The notes under the pieces: model-generated
Databases searched by the model: none
Seen by the model: the letters and a program-made list of their open reading frames with translations, nothing else
Told to the model about the DNA's origin: nothing
Origin: Vibrio rumoiensis
GTDB taxonomy: Bacteria > Pseudomonadota > Gammaproteobacteria > Enterobacterales > Vibrionaceae
Assembly: GCF_002218045.2 (NCBI RefSeq)
Contig: NZ_AP018685.1
Coordinates: 1,178,001 to 1,242,000 of the forward strand
Length of the DNA stretch: 64,000 nt
Direction of reading: 5' to 3'
Shown here: in pieces, positions 42,425 through 51,909 of the stretch
How positions within the stretch are numbered: the stretch's first letter is position 1
How the letters are laid out: every line of letters begins with the position of its first letter
Translations under genes and position numbers: made by a program

Positions 42425-42841
42425 TCATAAATCGTTATTTCGTTCGCTTGGAATATCTGTTGAATATTCAACAAACTCAACCTCAAACCCCGCAGGGTCA
42501 ACAAAGTAGACGTTTTTCCTAAATGGATTCTCTGCTCCAGGTTTTGCTATTTCGTATCCGTTGTTGACTAACCTTTCTACTATGCTCTCTAGGTTATCTA
42601 CAGAATAAGCAAAATGCGCTAAGCCTACTTGATAACCATCTAAATTTCGGTTTTGACCTTCACCATGATTACTGATCGCAAGGTACTGATAATCATCGCC
42701 TAAATGTAGCCAATGCCTTGGCTTTCCATGCCATTCATCATCACCTTCACTACGTATTTTCCAGTGAGGAAATGCCGTTTGATAGAAATGGAGCATGGCT
42801 GGCACATCACTTACGACTAAGTTTACATGTTCTAAATACAT
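42425..42841 (-). CDS. VOC superfamily (glyoxalase/bleomycin-resistance fold) protein
   Basis: 138 residues with two beta-alpha-beta-beta-beta modules of the vicinal oxygen chelate fold. Candidate metal ligands are the His in MYLEHVNLVV, the His in VGLAHFAYSV near residue 76, and the Glu in GFEVEFVEYS near 125. The WHGKPRHWLHLGDDYQYLAI segment is the middle strand. Substrate unknown: it could be a glyoxalase, dioxygenase or drug-binding protein. Single gene with ribosome-binding site AAGGAAA, convergent with pyrF. Confidence 0.75.
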   Translation of the reverse strand: MYLEHVNLVVSDVPAMLHFYQTAFPHWKIRSEGDDEWHGKPRHWLHLGDDYQYLAISNHGEGQNRNLDGYQVGLAHFAYSVDNLESIVERLVNNGYEIAKPGAENPFRKNVYFVDPAGFEVEFVEYSTDIPSERNNDL

Positions 42842-42974
42842 ACGCTTTCCTTGATATTATTGGGTTGAATCACTTCTTGGTAAAGCATAAAACCTTAAGT
42901 TAACTTGAGGTAAAGGCTTTTTTGTAACTTTAGTTTATATAAACGAAGGTGAGTAAGGAGCTCCCCAGTTCAGT

Positions 42975-43841
42975 ATGGTACAATTTGTGCTTTCCATGTT
43001 AACCAAAGCATCGTTAACCAGTGCTTCGAGTATCTTCGTTATGACAAAAGAGCTTTTGTTTCATAAAACTTATTTGCATCCAAGTAGCCAAGAATGGGTG
43101 GTATTCGTTCATGGCGCTGGTGGCAGCTCATCTCTATGGTTTAAACAAATTAAAGACTACCGTCAACATTACAATTTACTTTTGATTGATTTAAGAGGAC
43201 ATGGGCGTTCAAATCAGTTACTTAAAAACATCATTTCAAAGCACTACTCGTTCCAAGATGTGACCACGGATATTCTTAATGTGTTAGATCATCTTAATAT
43301 AGAAAAAGCGCACTTCATCGGTATGTCTTTAGGGACTATTTTAGTTCGTAATTTAGCAGAAATGGCGCCAAAAAAAGTACAAAGTATGGTGCTAGGTGGC
43401 GCGGTTACTCGGCTGGATGTGCGTTCTCAACTATTGGTAAAGGTTGGCTATTGGAGCAAAAACATCATTCCTTATATGTGGCTATATAAGTTGTTTGCTT
43501 ACATCATTATGCCTCAGCGTGGACAAAAAGAGTCTCGCCACTTATTTATCCGCGAAGCGAAAAAGTTATGCCAAAAAGAGTTCAAAAGATGGTTCAAGCT
43601 GTCGGTTGATGTTAATCCGATGATGCGATATTTCAGAGACCGCGAATTACCGATCCCGACGTTGTACCTTATGGGTGAGATGGATTATATGTTTATTCGA
43701 CCAGTAAAAGAGATGGTCAAACAGCATAAGTTTAGTCGCTTACTTGAAATTCCGGGTTGCGGCCATGTTTGTAATGTCGAAAAGCCCGTTGAGTTTAATC
43801 AACATTCTTTGGCTTTTATTCAACAATACAGCCAAGCTTAG
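42975..43841 (+). CDS. Alpha/beta hydrolase
   Basis: Serine hydrolase-like protein of up to 288 residues; substrate unknown. The oxyanion loop is VFVHGAGGSS near residue 51 and DLRGHGRSN follows. The nucleophile elbow is IGMSLGT near 115. The acid is in LMGEMDYMF and the catalytic His in GCGHVCNVEKP near 265. The start is uncertain. ATG 42975 has AAGGAG 13 bases upstream, but family similarity begins at MTKELLFHKTYLHP (ATG 43041), which may be the true start with 266 residues. Convergent with the DUF2007 gene. Confidence 0.8.
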   Translation: MVQFVLSMLTKASLTSASSIFVMTKELLFHKTYLHPSSQEWVVFVHGAGGSSSLWFKQIKDYRQHYNLLLIDLRGHGRSNQLLKNIISKHYSFQDVTTDILNVLDHLNIEKAHFIGMSLGTILVRNLAEMAPKKVQSMVLGGAVTRLDVRSQLLVKVGYWSKNIIPYMWLYKLFAYIIMPQRGQKESRHLFIREAKKLCQKEFKRWFKLSVDVNPMMRYFRDRELPIPTLYLMGEMDYMFIRPVKEMVKQHKFSRLLEIPGCGHVCNVEKPVEFNQHSLAFIQQYSQA

Positions 43842-43868
43842 ACATTAAGTCAGACATTAAAATTGTGG

Positions 43869-44192
43869 TTATGCTTCTTTATCTTGTGATGGGTTAGCTT
43901 GACCACAGTTCCAACACACCGCAAATTGAGCTTCAATACTTTCATGGCATTGAAGGCAGAACCAATTGGGTCGCCATTCTTCTTTTTCATAATCACTCAC
44001 GATCTCTCTCGCTTTACTTTCATCATTTTCATCAAGTAACCACACATAAGGATCAGTATCATTGGTTAAGGGGATTTCTCCCTTCAAGCTGAAAATCTCA
44101 CTAGAATGAACCTTTGCCATAATATGTTGGCTTTTAAGCAGCTCACAAACGATATGAGCTTCAACAGGGTTGCTTGCGCTGAAGATTTTCAT
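43869..44192 (-). CDS. DUF2007 domain protein with C-terminal zinc ribbon
   Basis: 107 residues. The N-terminal half (MKIFSASNPVEAHIVCELLKSQHIMAKVHSS ... DPYVWLLDENDESKAREIVSDYE) fits DUF2007, a small ligand-sensing-like fold. The C-terminal 30 residues form a zinc ribbon, WFCLQCHESIEAQFAVCWNCGQANP, with two CxxC pairs. Function unknown; the ribbon suggests binding to protein or nucleic acid. Its ATG overlaps the stop of ynjF as ATGA, so it is the last gene of the ynjBCDF operon. That link suggests a role tied to this transporter or lipid enzyme. Confidence 0.75.
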   Translation of the reverse strand: MKIFSASNPVEAHIVCELLKSQHIMAKVHSSEIFSLKGEIPLTNDTDPYVWLLDENDESKAREIVSDYEKEEWRPNWFCLQCHESIEAQFAVCWNCGQANPSQDKEA

Positions 44193-44830
44193 AACCCTTC
44201 CTCTTTATTTTGCTTATTTTCAAAAGTTTGAATGGTACGGTAACCCGCCCAAATTCTATTCATCGTGGTCACCAAGCATAGAATGGAAAAAATAGCGGCG
44301 AGTTGTGGAAACAGAGATGGCCAGAGGCAAAATGCGATAAAGAAAGCGATAGTTTCAGTGCCTTCAGTGATACCTGACATGTAGTATAAAGATTTGTTTT
44401 GATAAACAGGGTTAGCAATGTCATGTTTCCCTGCAATTGAAGCGAAAGCTAAGAAGCTACTGCCGGTACCAACGAAGGACACGATTAATAACGCTCCCCA
44501 CAGTGCATTTTGTGCGGGATTGGCCAATATAAAGCCAAATGGGATCAGAGCATAAAAAATAAAATCTAAGCTGATATCAAGAAAGCCACCAGAATCTGAA
44601 GGTTGAGTTTGTCTAGCTATAGCGCCATCTAATCCATCTCCGATTCGATTTAGCACGATGAATATTAAGGCTAATAGATAATATTGCCCCCATAACGCTG
44701 GGATCGCTAATAAACCAATAACAAAGCTTATTATCGTAATTTGATCTGCTTTGACATGATGCAGGACACAATAACGAGCCAATGATTCCAGAGGCTTCTT
44801 TATGATAGGGATGACATGTCTATCGAGCAT
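44189..44830 (-). CDS. ynjF: CDP-alcohol phosphatidyltransferase YnjF
   Basis: Integral inner-membrane enzyme of 213 residues with about six helices. The CDP-alcohol phosphotransferase signature is DGLDGAIARQTQPSDSGGFLDISLD near residues 63-87 (D..DG..AR........G...D...D), complete. The alcohol acceptor is not known. In E. coli ynjF also follows ynjBCD. It overlaps ynjD by 11 bases upstream and the DUF2007 gene by 4 bases downstream, so it is tightly coupled. Why a lipid-synthesis enzyme is encoded with an importer is unexplained. Confidence 0.88.
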   Translation of the reverse strand: MLDRHVIPIIKKPLESLARYCVLHHVKADQITIISFVIGLLAIPALWGQYYLLALIFIVLNRIGDGLDGAIARQTQPSDSGGFLDISLDFIFYALIPFGFILANPAQNALWGALLIVSFVGTGSSFLAFASIAGKHDIANPVYQNKSLYYMSGITEGTETIAFFIAFCLWPSLFPQLAAIFSILCLVTTMNRIWAGYRTIQTFENKQNKEEGL

Positions 44831-45503
44831 AGCTTTGGGCCTCTATTGTGAGTTGGCTCCAATGAAGAATTTTACCTCCTGCAGGCGCATCGTCTTCATC
44901 GTGAGTAACCATTAAAGTCGGAATATTGGCTTTAAATAATTGTTCAAATACCCACGTTTTAAAGTTAATACGTAGTTCAGGATCCAATTTGCTAAAAGGT
45001 TCATCTAATAGAACGGCTTTAGGTTGTGCGCTTAACATCCTAAGTAGGCTGATACGGGCACGTTGACCTCCTGAAATTTGATGCGGCATTGCATTGGCAA
45101 GGTTTGCTAGCCCCACACGATCTAATATCGCTAAAGCTTCCGGTTTTCTTTCTTTTTTTTTGATTTTATTCGGCAGAGCGAAGGCAATGTTTTCCCAAAT
45201 ATTTAAATGAGGAAAAAGTAAGTCATCTTGAAATAGTATTCCGATCGAACGTTCATGAGGATCTTTTGTTTGGATTTCTTCATCATCTAATATCACCTTA
45301 CCATCATAAGAAAGCTCTTGATTAAAATGACCCGCAATGACATTGAGTAATGTTGATTTTCCACAGCCGCTAGGCCCCATTAATGTCGTTATTTCGCCAT
45401 TTAAAATTTGAAGATCAAGGTAACGGATTAATGGTTGTTTGTCTGAGCTTAATGAGTCCGCATTTGAATAAGAGATGGAAAGTTGTTGAATCAATAGGCT
45501 CAT
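44820..45503 (-). CDS. ynjD: ABC transporter ATPase YnjD
   Basis: 227 residues. Walker A GPSGCGKSTLL near residue 43, Q-loop LFQDDLLFPHLNIW, signature ISGGQRARISLLR near 140, Walker B AVLLDEPFSKLD, and switch VTHDEDDAP. It resembles the thiamine/spermidine/iron type ATPases. It pairs with the double-length permease YnjC and the binding protein YnjB. The ynjC stop and the ynjD start overlap as ATGA. The substrate of the Ynj importer is not established. Confidence 0.88.
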   Translation of the reverse strand: MSLLIQQLSISYSNADSLSSDKQPLIRYLDLQILNGEITTLMGPSGCGKSTLLNVIAGHFNQELSYDGKVILDDEEIQTKDPHERSIGILFQDDLLFPHLNIWENIAFALPNKIKKKERKPEALAILDRVGLANLANAMPHQISGGQRARISLLRMLSAQPKAVLLDEPFSKLDPELRINFKTWVFEQLFKANIPTLMVTHDEDDAPAGGKILHWSQLTIEAQSYAR

Positions 45504-47206
45504 AATGAACGCGACTCCTGCTTATAAGTAGGTTGATTACGTGGTTGTAAAATGCGATTACCGATAAAAGCTAAGCTAAAAAAAACAAAAGGAAGTATGG
45601 CTTGCCACAGCGCATATAACGCAACGACTCTTCTATCATGCCCACTCGAGAGGGCAACGGCTTCGGTTGTTAATGTCACGACTCTACCTGAGCCAAGCAT
45701 TAATGTTGGTAAATATTGGGCCAAGCTCACACTCATTCCCATGGCCCAAGCAAATAATAGTCCACTGGATAATGTACGTAATTTTATCAAAAAGAATGTT
45801 TTTAGAGGAGAAACTCCAAGGCTGACCGCCGTTTGAGATAAACGATTAGGGTAACTTTTCCATGGTCCGTCTAAAGCAAGATAAGTATAAGGAAAAACAA
45901 AAAAAGTATGCGCCCACACAACCCAAAACCAATAATGTTCCTGATTAATCCAAAGGCTAGTGATTTGTAGACCAAAAAGCAAAGAGAGCTGAGGAACAAG
46001 CATCGGTAAAGCAATAATATACATTGGAATGTGAAAGCGAAAATGCCCCCTGTACTCGTGAGCGATAAGAGCAAGAATAAAAGCGACCCCACTGCTTAGT
46101 AGGGCTAGAGTAACACTTGTAATCATCGTTGCTTGAATATAAGGCCATTCACTTATCCAAAATCGAGTGCTCCAGAATGTAGGCAGTAAGCTCGGAAAAG
46201 ACCAACGTTGAGCGAAAGTCCAAAGAATAATGATTGGAATAACCAATAAGCTAACAGTCACGATAAGGTGAAAGAAGTAGGGCTTCAGTGCTAAGCGGTT
46301 ATGTCTGCCAGAGCTTAACCAAGCACGAAATTCGATTAGAGCTAAACGCTCAATTATCCAGACAAATCCAATTAACAACGAGCATAATACAAATAATAAA
46401 AAAGCCCCAGCCGCAGCTCTTGGGAGTTGAGATAGATCGGGCTCGTTAAACCATTGCCACACTAATACTGCAAATGTTGGAGGGTGTGTTGGGCCTAAAA
46501 TTAGACTGACATCAACCACAGAGCATGAATAAGCCATGATGGCGAACAAAGGAAAGCGCATGTGTTGTAGCCATTGGGGGAAAATAACCTTCCACCATGA
46601 TTGGGGGGCAGAATACCCTAAGCCTTGTGTGACTTGCAGGGTTTGATGGATTTTTAGGTTATGAAGTACAGCGACACTCATAAGTAATAAAAAAGGTGTT
46701 TCTTTTATTGCTAAAGCCAACGTTAAGCTAACTCCAATATTATCTTGTAGTGAATACAGCGAGCTGAACCAAGAATGGGTGAAACTCAAGGTGTCATTAA
46801 AGATAAATTGTAGAAAGCGGGCTAACCAACCAGTATCAGAAAACAAGAATAGGAAACCAACCGCGAAAGCAACATGAGGTAAAGCCAAGATTGGTGATAA
46901 GAGCTTTTCTATTCGATACCATGAACGACGTCCCCAATACGCTTGTACAATGGCAAATGTCATGATCACAGCAATAAAAGTACTGACGATAGCGGTCATT
47001 ATGGTTTGTAATATGGCGCGGTTAACCCCAGGCCAGCTTAAGGCTGAAATAAACCCCGCAGAGGTGAAAACATTCAGATCAAGAGGGGGGATAAAGCCAA
47101 ACGCAGGCACGACCATACCTAAAATCCCAGGAATTAGAGGAAAAAAGCAGATCAAAATCACCAGTAAATAACCGATGCGTAGCATACGTCTTGGCTTGCT
47201 TTGCAT
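45500..47206 (-). CDS. ynjC: ABC transporter permease YnjC (fused double unit)
   Basis: 568 residues, about twelve transmembrane helices, formed by two permease units in one chain, like ThiP and FbpB. The two EAA-like loops are QVTQGLGYSAPQSWWKVIFPQWLQHMR near 190-216 and AVSLGVSPLKTFFLIKLRTLSSG near 470. In the same operon as ynjB (25 bases upstream) and ynjD. Inner membrane. Substrate unknown; relatives of this architecture carry iron, thiamine or polyamines, but nothing here decides. Confidence 0.88.
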   Translation of the reverse strand: MQSKPRRMLRIGYLLVILICFFPLIPGILGMVVPAFGFIPPLDLNVFTSAGFISALSWPGVNRAILQTIMTAIVSTFIAVIMTFAIVQAYWGRRSWYRIEKLLSPILALPHVAFAVGFLFLFSDTGWLARFLQFIFNDTLSFTHSWFSSLYSLQDNIGVSLTLALAIKETPFLLLMSVAVLHNLKIHQTLQVTQGLGYSAPQSWWKVIFPQWLQHMRFPLFAIMAYSCSVVDVSLILGPTHPPTFAVLVWQWFNEPDLSQLPRAAAGAFLLFVLCSLLIGFVWIIERLALIEFRAWLSSGRHNRLALKPYFFHLIVTVSLLVIPIIILWTFAQRWSFPSLLPTFWSTRFWISEWPYIQATMITSVTLALLSSGVAFILALIAHEYRGHFRFHIPMYIIALPMLVPQLSLLFGLQITSLWINQEHYWFWVVWAHTFFVFPYTYLALDGPWKSYPNRLSQTAVSLGVSPLKTFFLIKLRTLSSGLLFAWAMGMSVSLAQYLPTLMLGSGRVVTLTTEAVALSSGHDRRVVALYALWQAILPFVFFSLAFIGNRILQPRNQPTYKQESRSL

Positions 47207-47230
47207 GAGTACCCTTAATGCGTTGTTGAG

Positions 47231-48394
47231 TTATCGACTATAACGCTCAATCCATGCCTGTTCTAATGCCATTTGCCAACTTGGATGAGGCTCTTCAATC
47301 GAAGGGAATAATCTGGTTTTTTGTGCACTTCCGCTGAGGTATTTGGCCTGTAGTACTGATGGATCACCCCAAACATTAATATCACCTTTACGTGATTGTG
47401 CTTCAGGGTTGAGTAGGAAATTGATCACAACCAGTGCGCCTTCTTTGGCATTGGCATTCCATGGAATAGCGAGAAAGTGGATATTAGAGAGTGCACCATT
47501 TTTCCATGCGTAAGTTTTGGTTGTCGAAGCTAATTTGCCACTAACTTGAGCTGAGAAAACTTCATTAGGGTTAAAGGTGATTGCAATATCAATTTGGTCA
47601 TCATCGAGAAGCTGCAACATTTCCGGTTGAGTCGTTGGGAATTGACGTCCTTGCTGCCATAAATAAGGCTGAATGGTGTCTAAATACTGCCACAAAGGCT
47701 CAGTAACCTTTGTAAAAGTTTTCTTATCGACAGGTTTTGATAAGGCCGCCTTGTCGTCGGATAATTCAATTAATAAGGCTTTTAAAAAGCTGGTGCCATG
47801 AAACTGGGGTGGTTTCGGATACGTAATGCGATTAGGGTGTGCTTTAGCGTAAGCCAATAACTGTGTTGCCGATTGAGGGGGGACCGATAACTTTTTCTGA
47901 TCATGAATATAAACTAACTGGCCAACCCCCCAAGGTGCTTCTAAACCTTCCGTTGGTTCGGAAAAATCATTAGTCACCGGTAGGCTTGAATCCACTTTAT
48001 CCCAATTAGGCAAGCTTGAAACAAAAGGGCCATAGAGTAATTGACTATTTTTCATTGATTTAAAGTTTTCACCATTTATCCAAACCATATCGACACTGCC
48101 ATGCGAATTTCTACCAGCGGTTTTTTCGGCTAATAGGCGAGTGGTTGTTTCTGATATATCAGAGACTTTGACATGATGAAGTTCAACACCGTACTTTTGT
48201 TTTACTTGGCGAGTTACCCAGCGCAAATAATCATTGATTTCTTGGCTGCCTCCCCAAGCATTAAAATAGACACTTTGTCCTTTTGCTTGTTGTTCAACTT
48301 GTTCCCAATTGAGATTAGGTTGTGAGGCCTCATCTTTTGCATGAGAGATGAATGAAAAAGTGATTAATGCACAACTCAGTAACAGACGTTTCAT
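47231..48394 (-). CDS. ynjB: ABC transporter binding protein YnjB
   Basis: 387 residues with a signal peptide MKRLLLSCALITFSFISHA. The mature protein has the type 2 periplasmic fold seen in YnjB: NWEQVEQQAKGQSVYFNAWGGSQEINDYLRWV, MVWINGENFKSMK, and RIGYPKPPQ-like TYPKPPQFHGTSFLKALL near residue 195. First gene of the operon ynjB-ynjC-ynjD-ynjF-DUF2007. A ribosome-binding site is not strong. The upstream region (48395-48677) contains the purR terminator and an inverted repeat CTACCCA/TGGGTAG near 48437-48478. Confidence 0.88.
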   Translation of the reverse strand: MKRLLLSCALITFSFISHAKDEASQPNLNWEQVEQQAKGQSVYFNAWGGSQEINDYLRWVTRQVKQKYGVELHHVKVSDISETTTRLLAEKTAGRNSHGSVDMVWINGENFKSMKNSQLLYGPFVSSLPNWDKVDSSLPVTNDFSEPTEGLEAPWGVGQLVYIHDQKKLSVPPQSATQLLAYAKAHPNRITYPKPPQFHGTSFLKALLIELSDDKAALSKPVDKKTFTKVTEPLWQYLDTIQPYLWQQGRQFPTTQPEMLQLLDDDQIDIAITFNPNEVFSAQVSGKLASTTKTYAWKNGALSNIHFLAIPWNANAKEGALVVINFLLNPEAQSRKGDINVWGDPSVLQAKYLSGSAQKTRLFPSIEEPHPSWQMALEQAWIERYSR

Positions 48395-48630
48395 GTATAT
48401 CCTTATACGAGATTGATAGGCTATTCTTATGCTTGACTACCCATTTTATGAGATAGTTTTGAAGTCATTGGGTAGTTTCCGCTTTCCTTTGTGTGAATGA
48501 TATAGATAGGTGTACGAGTCAAAAAATTTCACTAAAACTGTAAATGGTTTACGTATTGAAAGTAGCAAGTCAGTGAATAAATATCTAATCAGAGAAACGA
48601 TGGATGTGATTCACCGTTTATTTCGCATAA

Positions 48631-48657
48631 AAAAACCAACGACATGCGTTGGTTTTT
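48631..48657. terminator. Terminator after purR
   Basis: AACCAACG (48634-48641) pairs with CGTTGGTT (48647-48654), flanked by A and T runs on both sides. It lies just after purR on the minus strand. Confidence 0.85.
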
Positions 48658-48677
48658 ATAGGTTAGTGAGGCCTGTG

Positions 48678-49682
48678 TTATTTCAGCGTTTTGACTGAAG
48701 AGCGCTCAAGAATTTCTGGGAACATTTCAAAGGTTTGTTTTGCATGGTTTTTATCTTTGATACGTTCTAATAAAATTTCTACCGCATTTTTACCTAAACG
48801 ACGCTTAGGTTGGTGTACTGTGGTTAGCGGTGGAGAGAAGTACGGTGAAATATCAATGTTATCGTAACCAATCACCGAGATATCTTCTGGTACTTTCATG
48901 CCTTGCTCTTGTAGGCGGCTCATTAAGCCTAGAGCCATGATATCGTTAAAGCAGAACACAGCCGTTGGTTTCTTATCCATAGCAAGAATTTTATCGGCGG
49001 CAATCACAGCAGTATCACACTCAAAGTTACCTTCTAATAACCATTCTTCAGGAAGCGTTAAGCCTTCTTCTGCCAAGGCACGTTTACAGCCAGCAATACG
49101 CTCTTTACAGGCGACTTTTTCAAAGTGACCACTTAAACAGGCAATATCTGTGTGTCCTTTATCAATCAAGAAACGAGTCGCTAGGTAACCACCTTCTTCT
49201 GAGTTATCGATGATCTTATCAGCTTGAGATGTTTCTGGGCCCCAATCCATCACCACTTTTGGAATATCAGGATGACCATCTAGCATTTCTTGTAGATCGG
49301 CGTCTAAATCCGAACACATAACCAAAAGACCATCCACACGTTTGCCCGCTAACATACGGATATAATCACGTTGTTTATCGGCACGACCACCAGTATTACA
49401 AAGAATAAGCGTATAGCCTTTACGGTAACAATAGCTCTCAACACCATCGACGACTTCAGCAAAAAATGGGTTAGTAGATTGTGTTACCAACATACCAATG
49501 GTGCTAGTGGTGTTGCATTTTAAGCTACGAGCAACAGCGCTTGGGGCATAGTTAAGTTCCTTCACTGCGGCCATGACTTTTTCTTGGGTTGCTTCTGCAA
49601 CAAAACGAGTCTTATTGATGACATGTGACACCGTGGTGGTTGAAACACCAGCAATACGTGCGACATCTTTAATTGTAGCCAT
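48678..49682 (-). CDS. purR: Purine repressor PurR (LacI family)
   Basis: 334 residues. The N-terminal [33 protein letters not shown] and the hinge [19 protein letters not shown] match PurR closely. The effector-binding domain includes [27 protein letters not shown] and [37 protein letters not shown]. It represses purine genes with hypoxanthine or guanine as corepressor in E. coli. I saw no clear PUR box in its own promoter. Ribosome-binding site AAAGGAA, and a small hairpin (CCGACGAAGGCGTCGG) in the leader at 49701-49716. Confidence 0.93.
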   Translation of the reverse strand: MATIKDVARIAGVSTTTVSHVINKTRFVAEATQEKVMAAVKELNYAPSAVARSLKCNTTSTIGMLVTQSTNPFFAEVVDGVESYCYRKGYTLILCNTGGRADKQRDYIRMLAGKRVDGLLVMCSDLDADLQEMLDGHPDIPKVVMDWGPETSQADKIIDNSEEGGYLATRFLIDKGHTDIACLSGHFEKVACKERIAGCKRALAEEGLTLPEEWLLEGNFECDTAVIAADKILAMDKKPTAVFCFNDIMALGLMSRLQEQGMKVPEDISVIGYDNIDISPYFSPPLTTVHQPKRRLGKNAVEILLERIKDKNHAKQTFEMFPEILERSSVKTLK

Positions 49683-49748
49683 AGTGAATTTCCTTTATGC
49701 CGACGCCTTCGTCGGATTTATTCTAATTAGGTAGATAGCCAAAAACGA

Positions 49749-50015
49749 TATACCCAAGTGACTTCAAGATGCAGAATTCAGAGCTATCATCCAAATCTTT
49801 AGGCAAGAAAGATTAGTGAAGGAATGTAGGCACCTTTCAAACCAATCTGACGCGGCATAAAGATTTGGATGAAGCTCCCGAAGGGTAAGTTAAAACAAGC
49901 TTTATGCTGCGTTAAATTGAACAGAGATAGAATGACTATGATCATATTCAATTTGTCTTGCCTAAAGCTTGTTTTATTCTTGCTGAAACTCGCATCTCGA
50001 AGTTACTTGGGTATA
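49749..50015. repeat. Palindromic MITE-like element with 24-bp terminal inverted repeats
   Basis: A 267-base noncoding element. Its left end (49749-49772, TATACCCAAGTGACTTCAAG + ATGC) and right end (49992-50015) match as inverted repeats at 22 of 24 bases. Inside are nested inverted repeats, such as TCATCCAAATCTTTA/TAAAGATTTGGATGA and AAAACAAGCTTTA/TAAAGCTTGTTTT. No open frame. TATACCCAAGT ends of this kind recur between genes in vibrios. It lies between the purR promoter and the elyC terminator. Confidence 0.85.
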
Positions 50016-50080
50016 AGAAGTCGCCTTTAATCAGCGACTTAATTTTATTCTTTAGTTTATAAGTATCGATTTTAGTCTTA

Positions 50081-50111
50081 AATGCCATGTCTGACAATCA
50101 GATATGGCATT
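50081..50111. terminator. Terminator after elyC
   Basis: The stem AATGCCATGTCTGA (50081-50094)/TCAGATATGGCATT (50098-50111) has one wobble and a 3-base loop, with A and T runs on both flanks. It probably ends elyC on the minus strand. Confidence 0.85.
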
Positions 50112-50174
50112 TTTATGACGAAACAAACCTAGCACGTTAGCTATTACGTTATCGATTGCTTGCGTATTATCGCA

Positions 50175-50972
50175 TCACTCTAACGTCGTAGCGGTGCCGG
50201 TGTTTTGTTGGTTAGTCAGAGTATTGCGCAATGATGACCACCAGCGACCTAATTGTTCATGCCAATAACGTTCACTTTGCTCTAAGTATTTTGCTTGAGG
50301 TGTGAATTTGTCCCATGCTTGCTCAATGTTATCTGACGCTAGGTAATTGGTTGGAGCTGGGATCGGTTCTAAGCCTGCACTCTTAAACTCAGCCATCGCA
50401 CGTTCCATATGGCTAGCCGAAGTGACGAGAACGAGGCGTTTTTCACCGACAAAACCAGTCGCTTGATGAGCTTCATCCCAAGTGTCCTGAGCATTTTCTA
50501 ATAAGATAATATCGGACTTGGACACCCCTAATGAAACCGCAACATTTGCCATCATACGAGCGTTACTCACCGAGGTTCCGCCAGCATAACCGGATAAGAT
50601 TAATTTCGCTCCTGGGTAAAGGCGTAATATACGAATGCCCTCCGCAAGACGCATTAAACCATTACGAGAAAGTTCGGAAGTAGGGGGAATATCGTTATCA
50701 ACAATATGGCCATTTCCCAATACCATGACATAGTCAATGGTACCGTCGACAGGGATAAACGCTTTATATGCGCGTTCGGTAGGCTTCAGTAATGAGGTTG
50801 AAATTGGTTGGAAGGAAAAGAGAAAGATTCCCATTAAAGAAATAAATGTGAATATGCAGCCTAAGCCACGTTTACGGGTGAACATAACAAGAAATAAGCC
50901 TAGAAAGCCAATAATCAACAAGGCAGGTAAAGGCATGATCAATGCACCAATTAATTTTTTCAGTTCAAACAT
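50175..50972 (-). CDS. elyC: Envelope biogenesis factor ElyC (YcbC, DUF218)
   Basis: 265 residues from ATG 50972. Two N-terminal transmembrane helices (LIGALIMPLPALLIIGFLGLFLVMF and GCIFTFISLMGIFLFSF) precede a DUF218 domain with DYVMVLGNGHIVDN near residue 82, RLAEGIRILRLYPGAKLILSG near 110, and LVTSASHMERAM near 183. In E. coli ElyC supports peptidoglycan synthesis at low temperature. It is divergent from cmoM-mukFEB, exactly as in E. coli. The frame extends 29 codons upstream toward cmoM, but that start would leave only 26 bases for two promoters. Confidence 0.9.
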   Translation of the reverse strand: MFELKKLIGALIMPLPALLIIGFLGLFLVMFTRKRGLGCIFTFISLMGIFLFSFQPISTSLLKPTERAYKAFIPVDGTIDYVMVLGNGHIVDNDIPPTSELSRNGLMRLAEGIRILRLYPGAKLILSGYAGGTSVSNARMMANVAVSLGVSKSDIILLENAQDTWDEAHQATGFVGEKRLVLVTSASHMERAMAEFKSAGLEPIPAPTNYLASDNIEQAWDKFTPQAKYLEQSERYWHEQLGRWWSSLRNTLTNQQNTGTATTLE

Positions 50973-51085
50973 TTTTAAATAGTCCAAAAATTCATCATTC
51001 AGCAGATAAAACAGAGTAATTGCTTTATTCCTGTAATTGCTGTGACAGAATACACGCAAAATTCAGTTATCTTAAATGAAAAACA

Positions 51086-51877
51086 ATGGTCAATGATCGA
51101 AATTTCGATGATATCGCGCATAAATTCGCCAAAAATATCTATGGATCCGATAAAGGTGACATTCGCCAAGTAATCCTTTGGCAAGATATTGAACAAGCTT
51201 TAACTCGCTTACGTCAAGATGAACGCTGTTTATCTGTGCTTGATGCGGGGGGCGGATTAGCTCAGATGTCGCAAAAAATTGCTAAGCTTGGACATCAAGT
51301 GACGCTTTGTGATATTTCCAGCGAAATGCTAGCACTGGCTCAACAAGAAATTGAAAAAAATCACTTATCATCACAATTTCGTTTGATTCATTCTGCGATC
51401 CAAAATCTTGACCAACATCTAGACGAACAATCAGATTTAGTTTTATTTCATGCGGTTATGGAATGGTTGGAAGACCCACAGGTTGTCTTAACTCACTTAT
51501 TAGATAAGGTGAAACCGGGTGGGATCATGTCAGTGATGTTTTATAATCACCACGGTTTGGTTTTGAAAAACGTAACTTGTGGTAATATCCCCCACATTTT
51601 GCAAGGAATGCCACATCGTAAGCGTTTCAAATTGCAACCGCAGCGTGGATTACTACCTGAGGATGTCTATCAATGGATAGAGTCGGCGGGTTTTGATATT
51701 TGTGGTAAATCTGGTATTCGATGCTTTAACGACTATATCGGAAATCAACAATACATGGGCGAATATGGGCCAGAGGATGTGTTGGCATTAGAACAACAAT
51801 TATGCCGCACAGAACCTTACCTCTCTCTTGGTCGTTATATCCACGTATGGGCACAAAAGCCTCATACTACTGAGTAG
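51086..51877 (+). CDS. cmoM: tRNA 5-carboxymethoxyuridine methyltransferase CmoM (SmtA)
   Basis: SAM-dependent methyltransferase of 263 residues that methylates cmo5U34 to mcmo5U34 in tRNA. The SAM-binding motif is [30 protein letters not shown] at about residues 50-79, followed by [15 protein letters not shown] near 124. The opening [34 protein letters not shown] and the ending [12 protein letters not shown] match E. coli CmoM. First gene of the cmoM-mukF-mukE-mukB cluster. There is no clear ribosome-binding site. Confidence 0.93.
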   Translation: MVNDRNFDDIAHKFAKNIYGSDKGDIRQVILWQDIEQALTRLRQDERCLSVLDAGGGLAQMSQKIAKLGHQVTLCDISSEMLALAQQEIEKNHLSSQFRLIHSAIQNLDQHLDEQSDLVLFHAVMEWLEDPQVVLTHLLDKVKPGGIMSVMFYNHHGLVLKNVTCGNIPHILQGMPHRKRFKLQPQRGLLPEDVYQWIESAGFDICGKSGIRCFNDYIGNQQYMGEYGPEDVLALEQQLCRTEPYLSLGRYIHVWAQKPHTTE

Positions 51878-51909
51878 ACCAAGCGTCATTAGAAAATACA
51901 GGAATGATA

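Noticed and set aside
49701..49716. Hairpin CCGACGAAGGCGTCGG before purR considered as a PurR operator
   Set aside because: It does not resemble the PUR box (ACGCAAACGTTTGCGT-like) and is more likely a leader hairpin.
49749..50015. Considered as a standard ERIC element
   Set aside because: The ends (TATACCCAAGT) and length do not match the 127-base ERIC consensus; described only as a palindromic MITE-like repeat.
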